Positions 1 through 9,960 of a stretch of 64,000 bases of DNA are shown one piece after another. The DNA comes from Alitta virens (lineage: Eukaryota > Annelida > Polychaeta > Phyllodocida > Nereididae), in assembly GCA_932294295.1 (NCBI GenBank), contig OW028573.1, positions 66,441,829 through 66,505,828 of the forward strand, read 5' to 3'. Below the pieces are notes generated by a model. The model was given only the letters and a program-made list of their open reading frames with translations. It ran no database searches and had not been told where the DNA came from. The number at the start of each line of letters is the position of its first letter. Positions within the stretch are counted from its first letter, which is position 1. A program made the position numbers and the translations under genes.

Positions 1-540
1 TTTATTGTAGCATAGTTCATACTGATTCCATCATGTTTTCGGATTGAAAATAGACCAAATATTAAGCGAGATATTCATCTGAGAATGCAGTTCTGTCAAT
101 TTATTCCAAAATTACCAGCAATCAGGTTGGTTTGTGGATTTAAGCACGCTAAGTTTATCTCTGTTTGACTTCTGATGTAATCATTTCTGACGTTGTATTA
201 CATTCTTATATCTTTTAATTAGAGATATGTATTGTTCATTATGCACAGGAATATCTAGGCTATGTGTTTTAGCATAGTTATCAGCAACTTTCCTAGCATC
301 TTTACATTCATCATCATACCAATTATTAACAGGGAAGGTGTTTGTTGCAGGCTTGAGGTATTTTTTCTTTAATGTGGACTCTATGCTATACTTTAAATAT
401 TCATAAGTGGAACATATAACTACATCTGTACCAACATTCTCACTTATGCTCTCAGTGATACTGAAAAGTTTATCCTGTGCTGGCTCACTTTTGAGACTGT
501 TTACAGAATAGTCTATCCATGTCAAATACATAATAAAATC
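1..540 (-). pseudogene. Non-LTR retrotransposon (LINE) ORF2 fragment
   Basis: The reverse strand of 181-531 is open for 116 codons. It contains NNWYDDECKDARK followed by a basic stretch (LIKRYKNVIQRQK). The W-[FY]-D-x-E-C-K motif is typical of the linker between the endonuclease and reverse transcriptase domains of non-LTR elements. No endonuclease or RT catalytic block is present in the visible part, so this is a short dead fragment. Sequence on both sides (1-180, 540-607) has no further support as coding. I infer a CR1/Jockey/I-type LINE but cannot assign the clade. A host gene is unlikely because the fragment has no plausible splice partners. Confidence 0.55.
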
Positions 541-620
541 TTCGGTTATGAAGTGAATTGTTAGCAGGTTTAGGTTGTATGCATCCAGTGTTTTCGTGGG
601 ATGCTTTTATAGGAATTGTG

Positions 621-878
621 AGCCCTCGAAGGTCCTGGGCCTCCAAGCGGCGAGGGTGGAAACACTTGGGGTGAAGTCCTCTATCCCCAGTGGCTAAAAC
701 AGGACAGTGTGCATTGCACAAGCTGCTCCAGCTATCCAACGCAGACACTTATTGATTTTTTGCATGCTTCTGGTTTCTACTACCAACTATGGATGATCAA
801 TCTTACCCTAGAGAGCCTCTACATAGCCCACTCAGGTGCTGATGAGGCATTAAACAATAACACTACCTACTACCTACC
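621..878 (+). mobile_element. SINE-like element with LINE 3' end, full length (copy 1)
   Basis: A 257-bp insertion starts at the same GCCCTCGAAGG as two other copies (51625, 54506) and ends in a CTAC-rich tail. The target-site duplication TATAGGAATTGTG is at 608-620 and 879-891. The last ~145 bp match the 3' end of the I-clade LINE at 13776-14933, including the end of its ORF and its 3' UTR. The first ~110 bp are unrelated to any LINE sequence visible here. It is either a SINE with a novel head that borrows the LINE tail, or an internally deleted LINE keeping its 5' terminus. Confidence 0.85.
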
Positions 879-891
879 TATAGGAATTGTG

Positions 892-1250
892 GATACAGTA
901 GGTCTTTCAGTTCAAAATAATGCCCAACCTTGAAAATTTCACGTTTGCTGTCCATACTCTAACCATTCGGCCACTCTGCCAGGATTGGCCTCTCTGACAT
1001 TAGCCTGTGTACACTACCAAATTGGTATATCCGGGTAATACTACGCCAGACCTTGGAAGAAACATACATGTAAGGTCTATTTGCCTCAGCACAGACACTG
1101 ATTACAGGAGACCACCAATTTAATGTCTCATCCAAATGATATCCTATCCTATTTCTTTCGGCCTGTGTAATATCATTTAGTTGAACTGTTTTTTTTAAGT
1201 TAAACGCATTTTAACTTTAAGTTAAAACCAAACTTTCAATTTCACCTCAG
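892..1250. other. Spacer with a tRNA-Ser-like fragment and Harbinger flank
   Basis: The reverse strand of about 940-985 reads like the 5' half of a serine-type tRNA (GTGGCCGAATGGTTAGAG, an A-box match). The B box and 3' half are degenerate, so it is probably a decayed SINE head rather than a tRNA gene. The remaining bases up to the transposase start show no gene. No clear terminal inverted repeat of the Harbinger element was found here. Confidence 0.3.
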
Positions 1251-2066
1251 ATGGGCCAATACGAACGCTTGATGAATGAATTATTGATGGAGGATGCAAC
1301 CCACTACAACAACTTTGTGAGAATGGAGCCAGCCATGTTCCAAGAGCTGCTTGCCAAAGTTGGGCCCAGAATTACCAAGCAAGACACCTTCTGGAGGAAA
1401 GCTTTGGAGCCAGGACTCAGGATTGCCATCACCCTGAGGTATTTGGCAACTGGCAACAGCTACAAGTCATTGATGTATGACTTAAGAGTGGCCCACAATA
1501 TCATTACTGAAGTGTGTGAAGCCATCCTAGCCGAGTATGCAGAAGATGTCATCTCCTGTCCAACTACACCAGAAGAGTGGAGAGAAGTTGCACAGCTGTT
1601 TGAGGCAAGATGGAACTTTCCCCATTGTATTGGTACCATAGATGGGAAGCATGTGGCCATCAGGTGTCCTCCCAAAGGAGGTTCACTCTACTATAACTAC
1701 AAGGGCTTCCATTCCATTGTACTCATGGCTCTTGTGGATGCAAACTACAAGTTCATCTATGTGGATTGTGGAGCAAATGATTCTGGATTTGATGGAGGAG
1801 TTTTTGCTGCAACAGCCCTGAGGGAAGCTCTAGAATATGAGACCATTGGATTACCTCCACCTGAACCTATTGCTGGTGGTGACAGACCTGTACCATACTT
1901 CATCGTTAGGGATGATGCCTTCCCTTGAGAACCTGGCTGATGAAACCACTGCCTCTGCAATTACACTCCAGAGCCAGAAGAATTGTGGAGAATGCCTTTG
2001 GTATCCTGGCATCAAGGTTTAGGTTTCTGCTAGCCATTATGCCCCAGAATGGTAAACACAAAATTG
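1251..2066 (+). pseudogene. PIF/Harbinger transposase, frameshifted and truncated (element 1)
   Basis: The ORF 1251-1928 (225 aa) encodes a HARBI1/DDE_Tnp_4 type transposase. Visible landmarks are CIGTIDGKHVAIRCP with the first catalytic Asp, and YVDCGANDSGFDGGVF with the second. The third, in IVENAFGILASRF, lies in another frame at about 1977-2030 because the reading frame shifts near 1925 and roughly 30 bases are missing relative to the second copy at 63056-63988. The protein would end soon after 2065, losing the C-terminal part seen in that copy. The start ATG at 1251 is supported by a shared N-terminal region (LATGNSYKSLMYD). It pairs with the convergent Myb/SANT-like gene at 2931-4567. 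PIF/Harbinger elements normally carry these two genes, and the accessory protein helps the transposase bind DNA. This copy cannot make an active enzyme. Confidence 0.9.
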
Positions 2067-2412
2067 AAGGGGCATGAATGAGGAGAAGTGGAATGTTTTC
2101 AGACTAAAAAATTTTTTTACTTAAGGGACCAGAACATTTAAGATAGACGAGGTTGGTGGGTTTTTGGATGAAACAAAAAATAAAAATTATTATTTCAGGG
2201 GCCAAAAAATTGGAAGATTTTAGACTATATTAGCATACAAATTTACCAACAACAAAAAAAGAAAGAAAAGAAACCTAATTTTTGATGACCAAACATTTAG
2301 AGAAAGTGAAAGTTATTTAAAGGGGGAAAAAATTGGAGAATGGCCAAGAAGAGATATAGTTGGTGGGTCAGGGACAATTTATTTTTGATTTGTCACACAA
2401 GCTGCACGGTGT
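2067..2412. other. Decayed interior of Harbinger element 1
   Basis: AT-rich sequence with A/T runs and no supported gene. By position it replaces the 3' end and 3' UTR of the transposase gene. Confidence 0.4.
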
Positions 2413-2449
2413 GCTCTTTTGGGAGGATTTGGTGGCCTTGAAAAAGGCC
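2413..2449 (-). promoter_or_regulatory. Histone-type 3' end signal (stem-loop plus HDE) in Harbinger element 1
   Basis: Read on the minus strand, 2449-2434 is GGCCTTTTTCAAGGCC: a 6-bp stem with a UUUC loop that fits the metazoan histone mRNA consensus GGYYYUUHUNARRRCC at every position. It is followed at once by ACCA (2433-2430), the usual cleavage context. About 12 bases further on comes CCCAAAAGAGC (2423-2413), resembling the purine-rich histone downstream element that pairs with U7 snRNA. It lies downstream of the stop codon (2931) of the minus-strand Myb-like ORF, about 70 nt away once the later SINE insertion (2513-2912) is subtracted. The same arrangement recurs at 62997-63035. Confidence 0.75.
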
Positions 2450-2512
2450 ATACATTTTTTTGGAGTTTTCTTGTTTTTTCTACTGGAAAATCAACTGGAA
2501 AAGGAACAGGAT

Positions 2513-2912
2513 CCCGGTCGAGCCTATGTTGGATGGCTGTTTCATCCTTCATCTCATTGCCATGGTCTCTGCCTGTCCTAATTAGCCCAGCAGGTGCAGA
2601 AATACAGGACGTAAAGCCCTAATCACCCACCCCAGTACCGGGGCGGGGGCCTAGCTCAGAGGTAGCGCTCTTGGCTTCCAACCGCTGGGTCCCGGGTTCG
2701 ATTCCCGGTCGAGCCTAAGTTGGATGGCTGTTTCATCCTTCGTCTCATTGCCATGGTCTCTGCCTGTCCTAATTAGCCCAACTGGTGCAGAAATACAGGA
2801 CGTAAAGCCCTAATCCACCCACCCACCCACCCACCCCAGTACCCTGCCTGTCCTAATTAGCCCATCAGGTGCAGAAATACAGGACATAAAGCCCTAATCC
2901 ATCACCACCACC
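2513..2912 (+). mobile_element. Composite tRNA-SINE array inserted in Harbinger element 1
   Basis: A 400-bp insertion flanked by the duplication AGGAACAGGAT (2502-2512 and 2913-2923). It holds three SINE units in the same direction: a 5'-truncated one (2513-2635), a full one (about 2643-2836), and a 3' fragment (about 2843-2912). The full unit has a Pol III A box (TAGCTCAGAGG, 2652-2662) and B box (GGTTCGATTCC, 2695-2705), then a tRNA-unrelated body and a CACC-rich tail. One duplication bounds all three units, so they probably inserted together as one multimeric transcript. Confidence 0.8.
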
Positions 2913-2930
2913 AGGAACAGGATAAGGTGA

Positions 2931-4567
2931 TTACTTCTTCGGAGACATCTGAGTCATACGGAAGAACGAGTTCATCAGCTGGCTCATGTGGAGCGGAGTC
3001 AAACTGGCAGGAACGTTGTCACTGGCAGACGGCAAGGAACCCACTGAAGGAGGGTTCAAGGAAGAAGAACCAGGTACCACTGGAGAAGGTACAGCAGGGA
3101 AGACACCCAATGAAGGTCCAGGTCCAGAAGACTGGTAGGTACCTGCAAGCTGGAACCTGGCAACTGAAGAAGCTCCTGCAGGCTGTAAAGAAGCTGAAGA
3201 AGACGGCTGTGCAGACATCATCTGCAAGGTAGTCCATTGTTTCTCAGGAGTTATAGTGTGCTGGAACTGGCTGAACAATGGCTGAAACATCTGGGCCTGC
3301 TGCTGCTGATGGAGCTGCTGCTGCTCAATAATCAACTGCTGCTGTTGCTGCTTGTTCCTCTTGACTGGCGCCTTCATCTGCAGGAAGAATGACATCAGCT
3401 GGGCTTCGACGTCGTTATACGTGTCCAAGTCCAACGGAAGACACTCAGAATATATGTAGTCAGTCATTGAGCGGATTCTCAGGGTTTTTCGGATCTGCAG
3501 GAGGAGGAGGCTGTGCGATGGCTTTGATGTGCTGATCAATCCTTGCAACTGTCACCTAATTTAGAGCTTGTTGCAGAAGAATGATCACCAGTATTCTTCC
3601 TCTTCTTGAAGGGACCACCCTTGGTTCTCGCTGGGAAGATTGGACTTGGCTCGACGTCAACTTCTTCCAGTTCTTCAAGCCCAGAATCTTGCTGCCCTGC
3701 ACTGGAGCTGTCATCAAAGTTGGGCAGTTGTTTGTTGCTCTTCCCAATCTTCTTCTTTAGGTTGGAAGCTTGACGAGACGGCACCCTGGAGATGTGTTGC
3801 TCAAGGAACCCAAAGTTGGCGATAATCCACTTCTCTGTCTCTGTTGGATTTCTCTTGGCTGTACCGGAAGGGCCCCGCTTGATGAGCTTTCCAGCACTGG
3901 TTCTGATAGACTCAAGCCAGGTCTTCAACTGTAGCCCAGTACAGGGGACACTGAGGGTCTGTACCTTGTCCTTGATGAACCTCATCTTCCTCTGATGATC
4001 CTTGTAGTCATGTCTGGTCCTGTCATAGAATATGTCATTCTCCCGGTACCAGTCAGCAATGTCTTGCTCATTATTGGGGGTAGAAAAAGCTTCTCAGTCT
4101 TCATCTTGGCTTCTTCTGAGATGCAGCAGGAGCAGTGGCGGAGGAGACCTGGGTGGCAGGAAATTCATTTGCATCACTATCATCATCTTCTTCTTGGGTG
4201 TCTTTCTTCTCCTTCTCTACATCAAAGTTTGGATCTCTGTCGCTGTCAACCATGTCAACATCAGAAGACTTGGCAGAAGACTTGTCTTCTTGGCAGTGGA
4301 CTTGAGAGAAGACTGTTCAGAAGACTTGGCAGAAGACTTGGCAGGACACTTGGCAGAAGACCTGACAGGAGACTTGGCAGGAGACTTGGTAGGAACCTTG
4401 GTGGGAGATTTGGTAGGAGCGTAATAAGAACAACTGGCAGGACTAGAAGGAGCTGCAGGAACACTGGATTCTTCAGACTCAAATATTTCTTCCCCAGAGG
4501 CAAGTGAAGAAGGCTCTTCTGCTGTGATTTTTTTCTTTCCAAGATTGCGTCTTTTCTTGGGTCCCAT
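2931..4567 (-). pseudogene. Harbinger Myb/SANT-like accessory protein, frameshifted (element 1)
   Basis: The ATG at 4567 in an ACCATGG context opens a protein in three frame segments: about 4567-4217, 3985-3536 and 3548-2931. The N-terminus is Lys/Ser/Pro-rich with SPTK and SPAKSP repeats. The middle (PCTGLQLKTWLESIRT, then PSGTAKRNPTETEKWIIANF) matches the trihelix Myb/SANT-like domain of the intact second copy at 61686-62575. The C-terminal part is rich in Gln (3290-3355) and Ser/Pro. At least two frameshifts break it. A TATA box on the minus strand (TATATAA, 4697-4691) lies about 125 bases upstream of the ATG. In PIF/Harbinger elements this second protein binds DNA and helps import and target the transposase. 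The run of a histone-type 3' signal behind it is unusual. Confidence 0.8.
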
Positions 4568-4697
4568 GGTGAAAAGGTAAAGTTGAAACAGCAGACAGGA
4601 ACAGCAGCAGCAGCAGAAAAGAATACGGCGAGGTCGATCAGTTTCTATCAAAGGCAGAGATGTGAATGAAGTTTGCCTCACTGCGAATAATTATATA

Positions 4698-5840
4698 CTG
4701 CTGGCCGAGGTCACATGACGAGCCAACTGGCCCTGCAACCGTCTGCACCAGTTGTTAACGTAGCAGCCAGTGACTTACTCATGGCACATGGGAGTCACAC
4801 ATAGCGTACGTAGGTATTGATTTTTCTATACGTAAAAACCGGTCACTTATCTGTGGTACACGTGAGTGCACACGTAGAAGCCGACGGTTTAATCGTCGCA
4901 CACGTACCTCTCCTGCCTGGTTCTTGACACCCACGTGTGCTATGGTTAACCCGCCGGCTTCTACGAGTGTCTCATGTGTGACTTGGCGTATGCCACGAGT
5001 GCCTCTACGGCAACAACGGCTTCACTACGGTTGCTAACTATAAACAATCACCCACAAGTTTTCTACGGAAGTTTTGAACATGAGCAAAATATCTGTCGAT
5101 TTTGGAAGTTGTTCTCGGTTCGGGGACGGCTGCGAGGAATCGAGTGTGTTCACTGTATTGTACGACAACCTCCCGATAACCATGGTTGCAGTACGGATGC
5201 CCAATTTTGCGCAATATTACATAATTCTACAAGAGCAATACGGTTTCAACAGAAGAACTGACTGTGAGAATAAGTGGCGTTCACACTGTCACGGATAAGA
5301 CCTACAAGTGACCATGTATGAAAATATTTTTTTAACTCTTGCTCATCCTTGGCCATACATGATTCATTCGCCAAGCGTTTTACATATACTCACGCTACTT
5401 GGCTCCTGGTAGCACTAAGTCATCCATGTCCATATGCGGAGAGGGCGAAATCTTTTAAAAATGTTTAAACTTTGGCGGACGTTCTACAAGTGAACTGTTT
5501 ATAAGTTATGTAACATGCTCGGGATTCACTCGCAGAGCGTTCTATATACATTCTACGTCTGTTCTACATACATCTGTGGCCATACTTGGCCATACGTAGC
5601 CACTGTCTATCCATAATATTCGCCATCCACTCGCGTTCACTCGTAAAATGCTCGGCGGTCGTCCGTCAACCTATCCTCATTTACTCTTGAGTCACTCGCA
5701 TAAGCGACCTACGAGTGCCTCCAAAATGCCTCCACGGATGCCTCACGAGTGTTTGATGGACGTCTGCTAAGCAATCTACGACTGCCTCATGTACGCTCTT
5801 CGAAGAAATGTATACGTGATTAACAGAGCCACGAGTGAGA
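4698..5840. other. Subterminal region of Harbinger element 1 with CTACGAGT motifs
   Basis: There is no supported gene. The region is denser in CpG than its surroundings and repeats ACGAGTG/CACTCGT words many times (for example 4961, 4995, 5638, 5708, 5743, 5832). The other Harbinger element has the same CTACGAGT-type words beside its terminus (61120-61340). I read these as transposase-binding subterminal repeats. The terminal inverted repeat itself was not recognised, so the outer limit is approximate. Confidence 0.4.
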
Positions 5841-6336
5841 AAGTATATATAGCTAGAACTATATTTTGGCACATTTAATCCTGACCTCTGACCCGACCTT
5901 CTTTTGAAAATAGTCCAATCCCATAATCCCAATATAGCAGTGATGTCCATTCCTGGCGGAATGGCAAGCTGGGTAGTGTTGCTGTCAATATTAAAAAATG
6001 CCATCAGCCAATTAAAAAAAATGTATAAATCAAGAAATGCTGCTTTGATTTTTTTGCAAATTTAATCGAGTATGTATTAGAGAGAAATGCATATTCAAGT
6101 AATTAATAAGGTCCTATCTTAATTCCACCTTCAGTAAGTGCATGTGCTGCAATACCTGGGCCACACTACAAACACCTATTATGCAATACATTTATTCAAG
6201 AAACACCATTTCAGACATACAGCTGTTTAAGAATTTGGTACTGTGATAAGATTTCGGCTAAAACAAGCAAATACACTAAAAAAAAAAAAACAACCATAAA
6301 AATATGTCTTTAAACTTGTGTTCTTTTCAAACCGTT
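5841..6336. other. AT-rich spacer
   Basis: No supported gene. A minus-strand ORF at 5681-6004 has no known domain. Confidence 0.4.
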
Positions 6337-6354
6337 AAGATGATAAAATGTGTC

Positions 6355-6632
6355 AATGAACCGGCACCGGTATGCCAGAGTTGTCGGTGCCCCCTAACAA
6401 TCAAACATATTTTATTAGATTGCAGCCACTTACAACGCTTTAGAAGACCTTTGTTTCAAGCTAATACCTTACAACATCTCTTTACCAGATATCCAACCCA
6501 GACAATTATTGATTTTTTATATGCTTCTGGTTTCTACTACCAAATATAGTTAATCAATCTTAACCTAGAGAGCCTCTACATAGCCCACTCAGGTGCTGAT
6601 GAGGCATTAAACAATAACTCACACACACACAC
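6355..6632 (+). mobile_element. 5'-truncated I-clade LINE insertion (278 bp)
   Basis: Flanked by an 18-bp target-site duplication, AAGATGATAAAATGTGTC, at 6337-6354 and 6633-6650. The insert encodes the C-terminal zinc-knuckle-like segment of the LINE protein (PVCQSCRCPLTIKHILLDC) down to its stop. It then has the 3' UTR ending in AACAATAACTC and an AC repeat tail. It is almost identical to the end of the longer copy at 13776-14933. The perfect duplication suggests recent insertion. Confidence 0.92.
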
Positions 6633-6862
6633 AAGATGATAAAATGTGTCTTGTTTCCATGTAGGAAGGTTAATATTCAGATGACCTCAAATGAGATGAG
6701 TTACAAAATGTTGACCAAGTGTGCCATTGTTAGCCAGTTGAATCCAGCACAACCGTAATGTGATATCTGTCCCATGACAGTTAACAGAGTCAAAATTACC
6801 AGACACAATACAAGCAGTATAGTTCTGTAAAATGTTGTATTTCATTTTAATAGATTTATGGT

Positions 6863-6889
6863 TTCATTCATTCATTCATTCATTCATTA
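6863..6889. repeat. ATTC microsatellite
   Basis: About six and a half uninterrupted copies of the tetranucleotide ATTC. Confidence 0.95.
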
Positions 6890-9562
6890 CAAAGTTCTTG
6901 ATTGATTGACTATTTATTGATTGGTTGCAAGATTGATTGCTTGCTTCATTTGTTCATACTATACTATCAGTTTGGAAGTGTGCTGATGTACAATTCTAAA
7001 GTTCTCTAGTTTAATTTTGATTTCACCTTATACGAAAATTGACTTGTATAAGTCTCATTTGTGTAATCACTGCTGTTAAGCTTCGAGATAATATTATGCT
7101 GTGGTTCACCAGTATTGATGTGCATTAGTCATATGCTAGCTATGTGCTTCAAAAGTTTTGCCATAAATTACGCCTGTAAACATATGGTAAATGTTTGGTA
7201 TTTTTCTGGCAGATTTAGTACCAATTAAGCATTCTTATGATAAATGCCATGTAGGTTTCGCCTGTGCAGCGTTATCACCTCATCATTAAATCTGCACGTG
7301 ACAAGATTAACTTCGTTGTTACATAATATCCATGCAACTGATTGTTCCCTCTCCAGATGTTTTCATTGAAGTTTTGTTTCCTTGAAATCAATATTCTTTG
7401 CTGAGTTCACCCCAATTCAATTGCTTAAACTGTGGCATGGTGCAGCGATGCAGTGATACGATAAATAAAATGTATATCATTGTTCATGGTTAGCTGGTGA
7501 AAAGCAATGATTATTAGCAATGCAAGAGAACTGGTGTTCAATGCCAAAGAACTGAGAATGCAGTGCCAGGGATGTCTAGGTGATGCCAAAGAACCATAGG
7601 GATTACCATGGAGCTGGGGCATCTATAGCTCGCAGGGAGAGATCACCATGTGCCATACTGCAGTGCTCACTGCAGGGCGTGCTGGTTCTGCAGGCGTTAT
7701 ATGCTGTCAACCTGCGTTGAGCCGCTTGCAGCCGCCACTGCTGATGCTGTTGCTGCTGCTGCTGTTGCAGATGCAAGTTGATGGAAGCCGTGGCTGCTGA
7801 TGCAGACGCACATATAGATACTAGACGTCTAAAGAGGGGATTTACCAAGGAGCCAGTGTGAAGCTGGGAGGTTGTGCATGAAACCAGCTGTTGATTAGAA
7901 GTACAAGGACTGACACAACGTGACGAGGAATGCAATGACGGCCCCTGTCAAGTAAAAACCTTAAGATACGTGTGAAGAGAACGTTGGTCTACTGGCAGTG
8001 TCATGACCGAACCAAGACGGTGAGTACAGCTAGAGACCTTGCTGGGAGGGAGATAGGCAGGCAGGGAGGCCTTGGTGCTAGGCCTGATGATACCTTTTCC
8101 TTAGCTCCCTACATTAGACCTCCCAGAGCTAGGGAGCAGGGCATATGTAGGGGCAATTCCAGGCACAGCAATGGCCGAGTTATATTAGAAGTTGAGGCGG
8201 TGCTTTGCAAGATCAGCTGTGTGATTGCTCGGGGGTAGGCATCAGCTGTTGCCTGCCAGAAACGCAAAGCTTGGCTGAGCAAGAACTTCCATAGAATTGG
8301 AGATGAAGCTGCCTTTATGGCATGGTGTTCTTGCTCTCGTGGTGAACCCCAAGTGCCCAATAAATCACCTGTCGCCTTCCCTCCATCTTTGTCACCTATA
8401 TAAAATACACCTTGTAGGCCTACAGGACACCCTTGTTTGACAACTTAGTACTTACCCCATAACATTTAGAAGTCGTTATGAACATTGTGATGTCGTGTGT
8501 GATGTTATCTGTACTAAACCATTAATGCTCTGGACTAATTATTAACAAAGGTAATTTACATGAAACACAGAGCTCCAATTAAGCGTTCGAAATCCGTAGT
8601 GAGATTTCCCCCAATTAAACTATAGTTTACTCTCATGCAGCGGCTTAGATTACATGGTGTGATGCTTGGGTTTTTCATGCTACAGATCTCCTGCATTCAT
8701 AGCTTCAACTTTGCACAAAAGGTTTTCACCCACCACTTTACATATATCAGGATCAGCGTAGTCTTCATGTGGCTTATCTGATGGCAGAATTACTTTGAGG
8801 TGCCTGTGTAGTTTTGTCTGCAAGACTGGGTGTGGTTTGCCGTTCTTGGCTGGCATTTAATAATGCTTTACGATCTATCTGTTCAATGTTATTATCAGTG
8901 CAGTCGATTTTAAATACTTGAGCTGAGATGATCTTGTGCTCTGGTTTGAATTATTAGGAATCATTTTTCGGGCGATGATGATATATGATGCCAATAAGTG
9001 AAGGAACCAGATGACAATAAGGCTTGCTGCTTCCAAACAGTGCCTTCTAAGTTGGCAAATATAGGATTGGAAGGTCACCACATAGTGAGAGCAATTCCAA
9101 TGGCAGGGCAACACTTGGGATCCAATGGCAGGTCGCTTCCTCTGTCCCCTCCAGTTGAATTGTGTGTGGGTGGCTGAGTAGTTATAGAGGTCTCAGGCTC
9201 ATAGAGGCATTGCATTTGCGCTCCTGGACATTCTTTGTCCTAGGTTAAGGACTTTTATCAGGCTTTTGGAGAGCCTGGTCATGACCACATTGATCCATAG
9301 CACACCGCCCCTCTCAGAGCCTTTATTAGCTGAGACCTCTGGAGCCTGCTTTCCAATACAGTGCCTCTTTTTTCCTCTCTTGTTTTGTGTACCAGAACAA
9401 CACAAGACTTCAGTTTCTTTTCTGAATTTCAGTCTCCAACAAAGAATATTGATGAAAAATTGATTTTGATCTCCTCTCTGTCTAGAACTGATTATATACT
9501 GTACAAGTGTAATGTTTGACCAATGAGATTTACGTTTTCTTTTGAAATGTATGGTATTTTTA

Positions 9563-9960
9563 CCTAAGCACACCAAAGATTGAAGAAAGAGAGTTTGAAA
9601 AAAGGTGTACAGTGTATGTAATAGTGATTATCAATGTATCATGTATGTTTTTGTCAATAGTATTTTTACCTTAGACACTGAGGATATAGTCATTGTTAAT
9701 AGCGTTAGAAAAATGGTGCATAGTGTACGCAATAATGATCATCATGTACTTTCGGGTTATGATATCTTTACTTCAATACACCATGAGTATAGTGTTTGAA
9801 TTAAGGTGCATAGTTTACGTAAGAATGATATGTATTTTCGTTTTAACGATATCTCTACTTCAACACACCATGATTAGAATGTTTGAAACAAGGTACACGG
9901 TGTACATAATAGTGATTGTCATGAATTTTGTGTTACTTGTATTTGCCTACCCATTTTGTG
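9563..9960. repeat. Diverged ~95-bp tandem repeat, about four units
   Basis: The sequence cycles through the same series of words with a period near 95 bases: GTGTACAGTGTA-type, then AATAGTGAT, then a GATATCTTTACTTCAA-type word, then ACACACCATGA, then GTTTGAA. Units begin near 9598, 9707, 9801 and 9894. They are imperfect and break each other's reading frames, so the ORFs here are not genes. Confidence 0.65.

Noticed and set aside
2643..2715. tRNA genes at the SINE heads
   Set aside because: A and B boxes are present, but each copy continues into a common non-tRNA body and tail with target duplications, and the cloverleaf is imperfect. They are SINEs.
3640..4507. Plus-strand ORFs over the Harbinger 1 Myb-like gene
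   Set aside because: Antisense shadows; the minus-strand frame matches element 2 at protein level.
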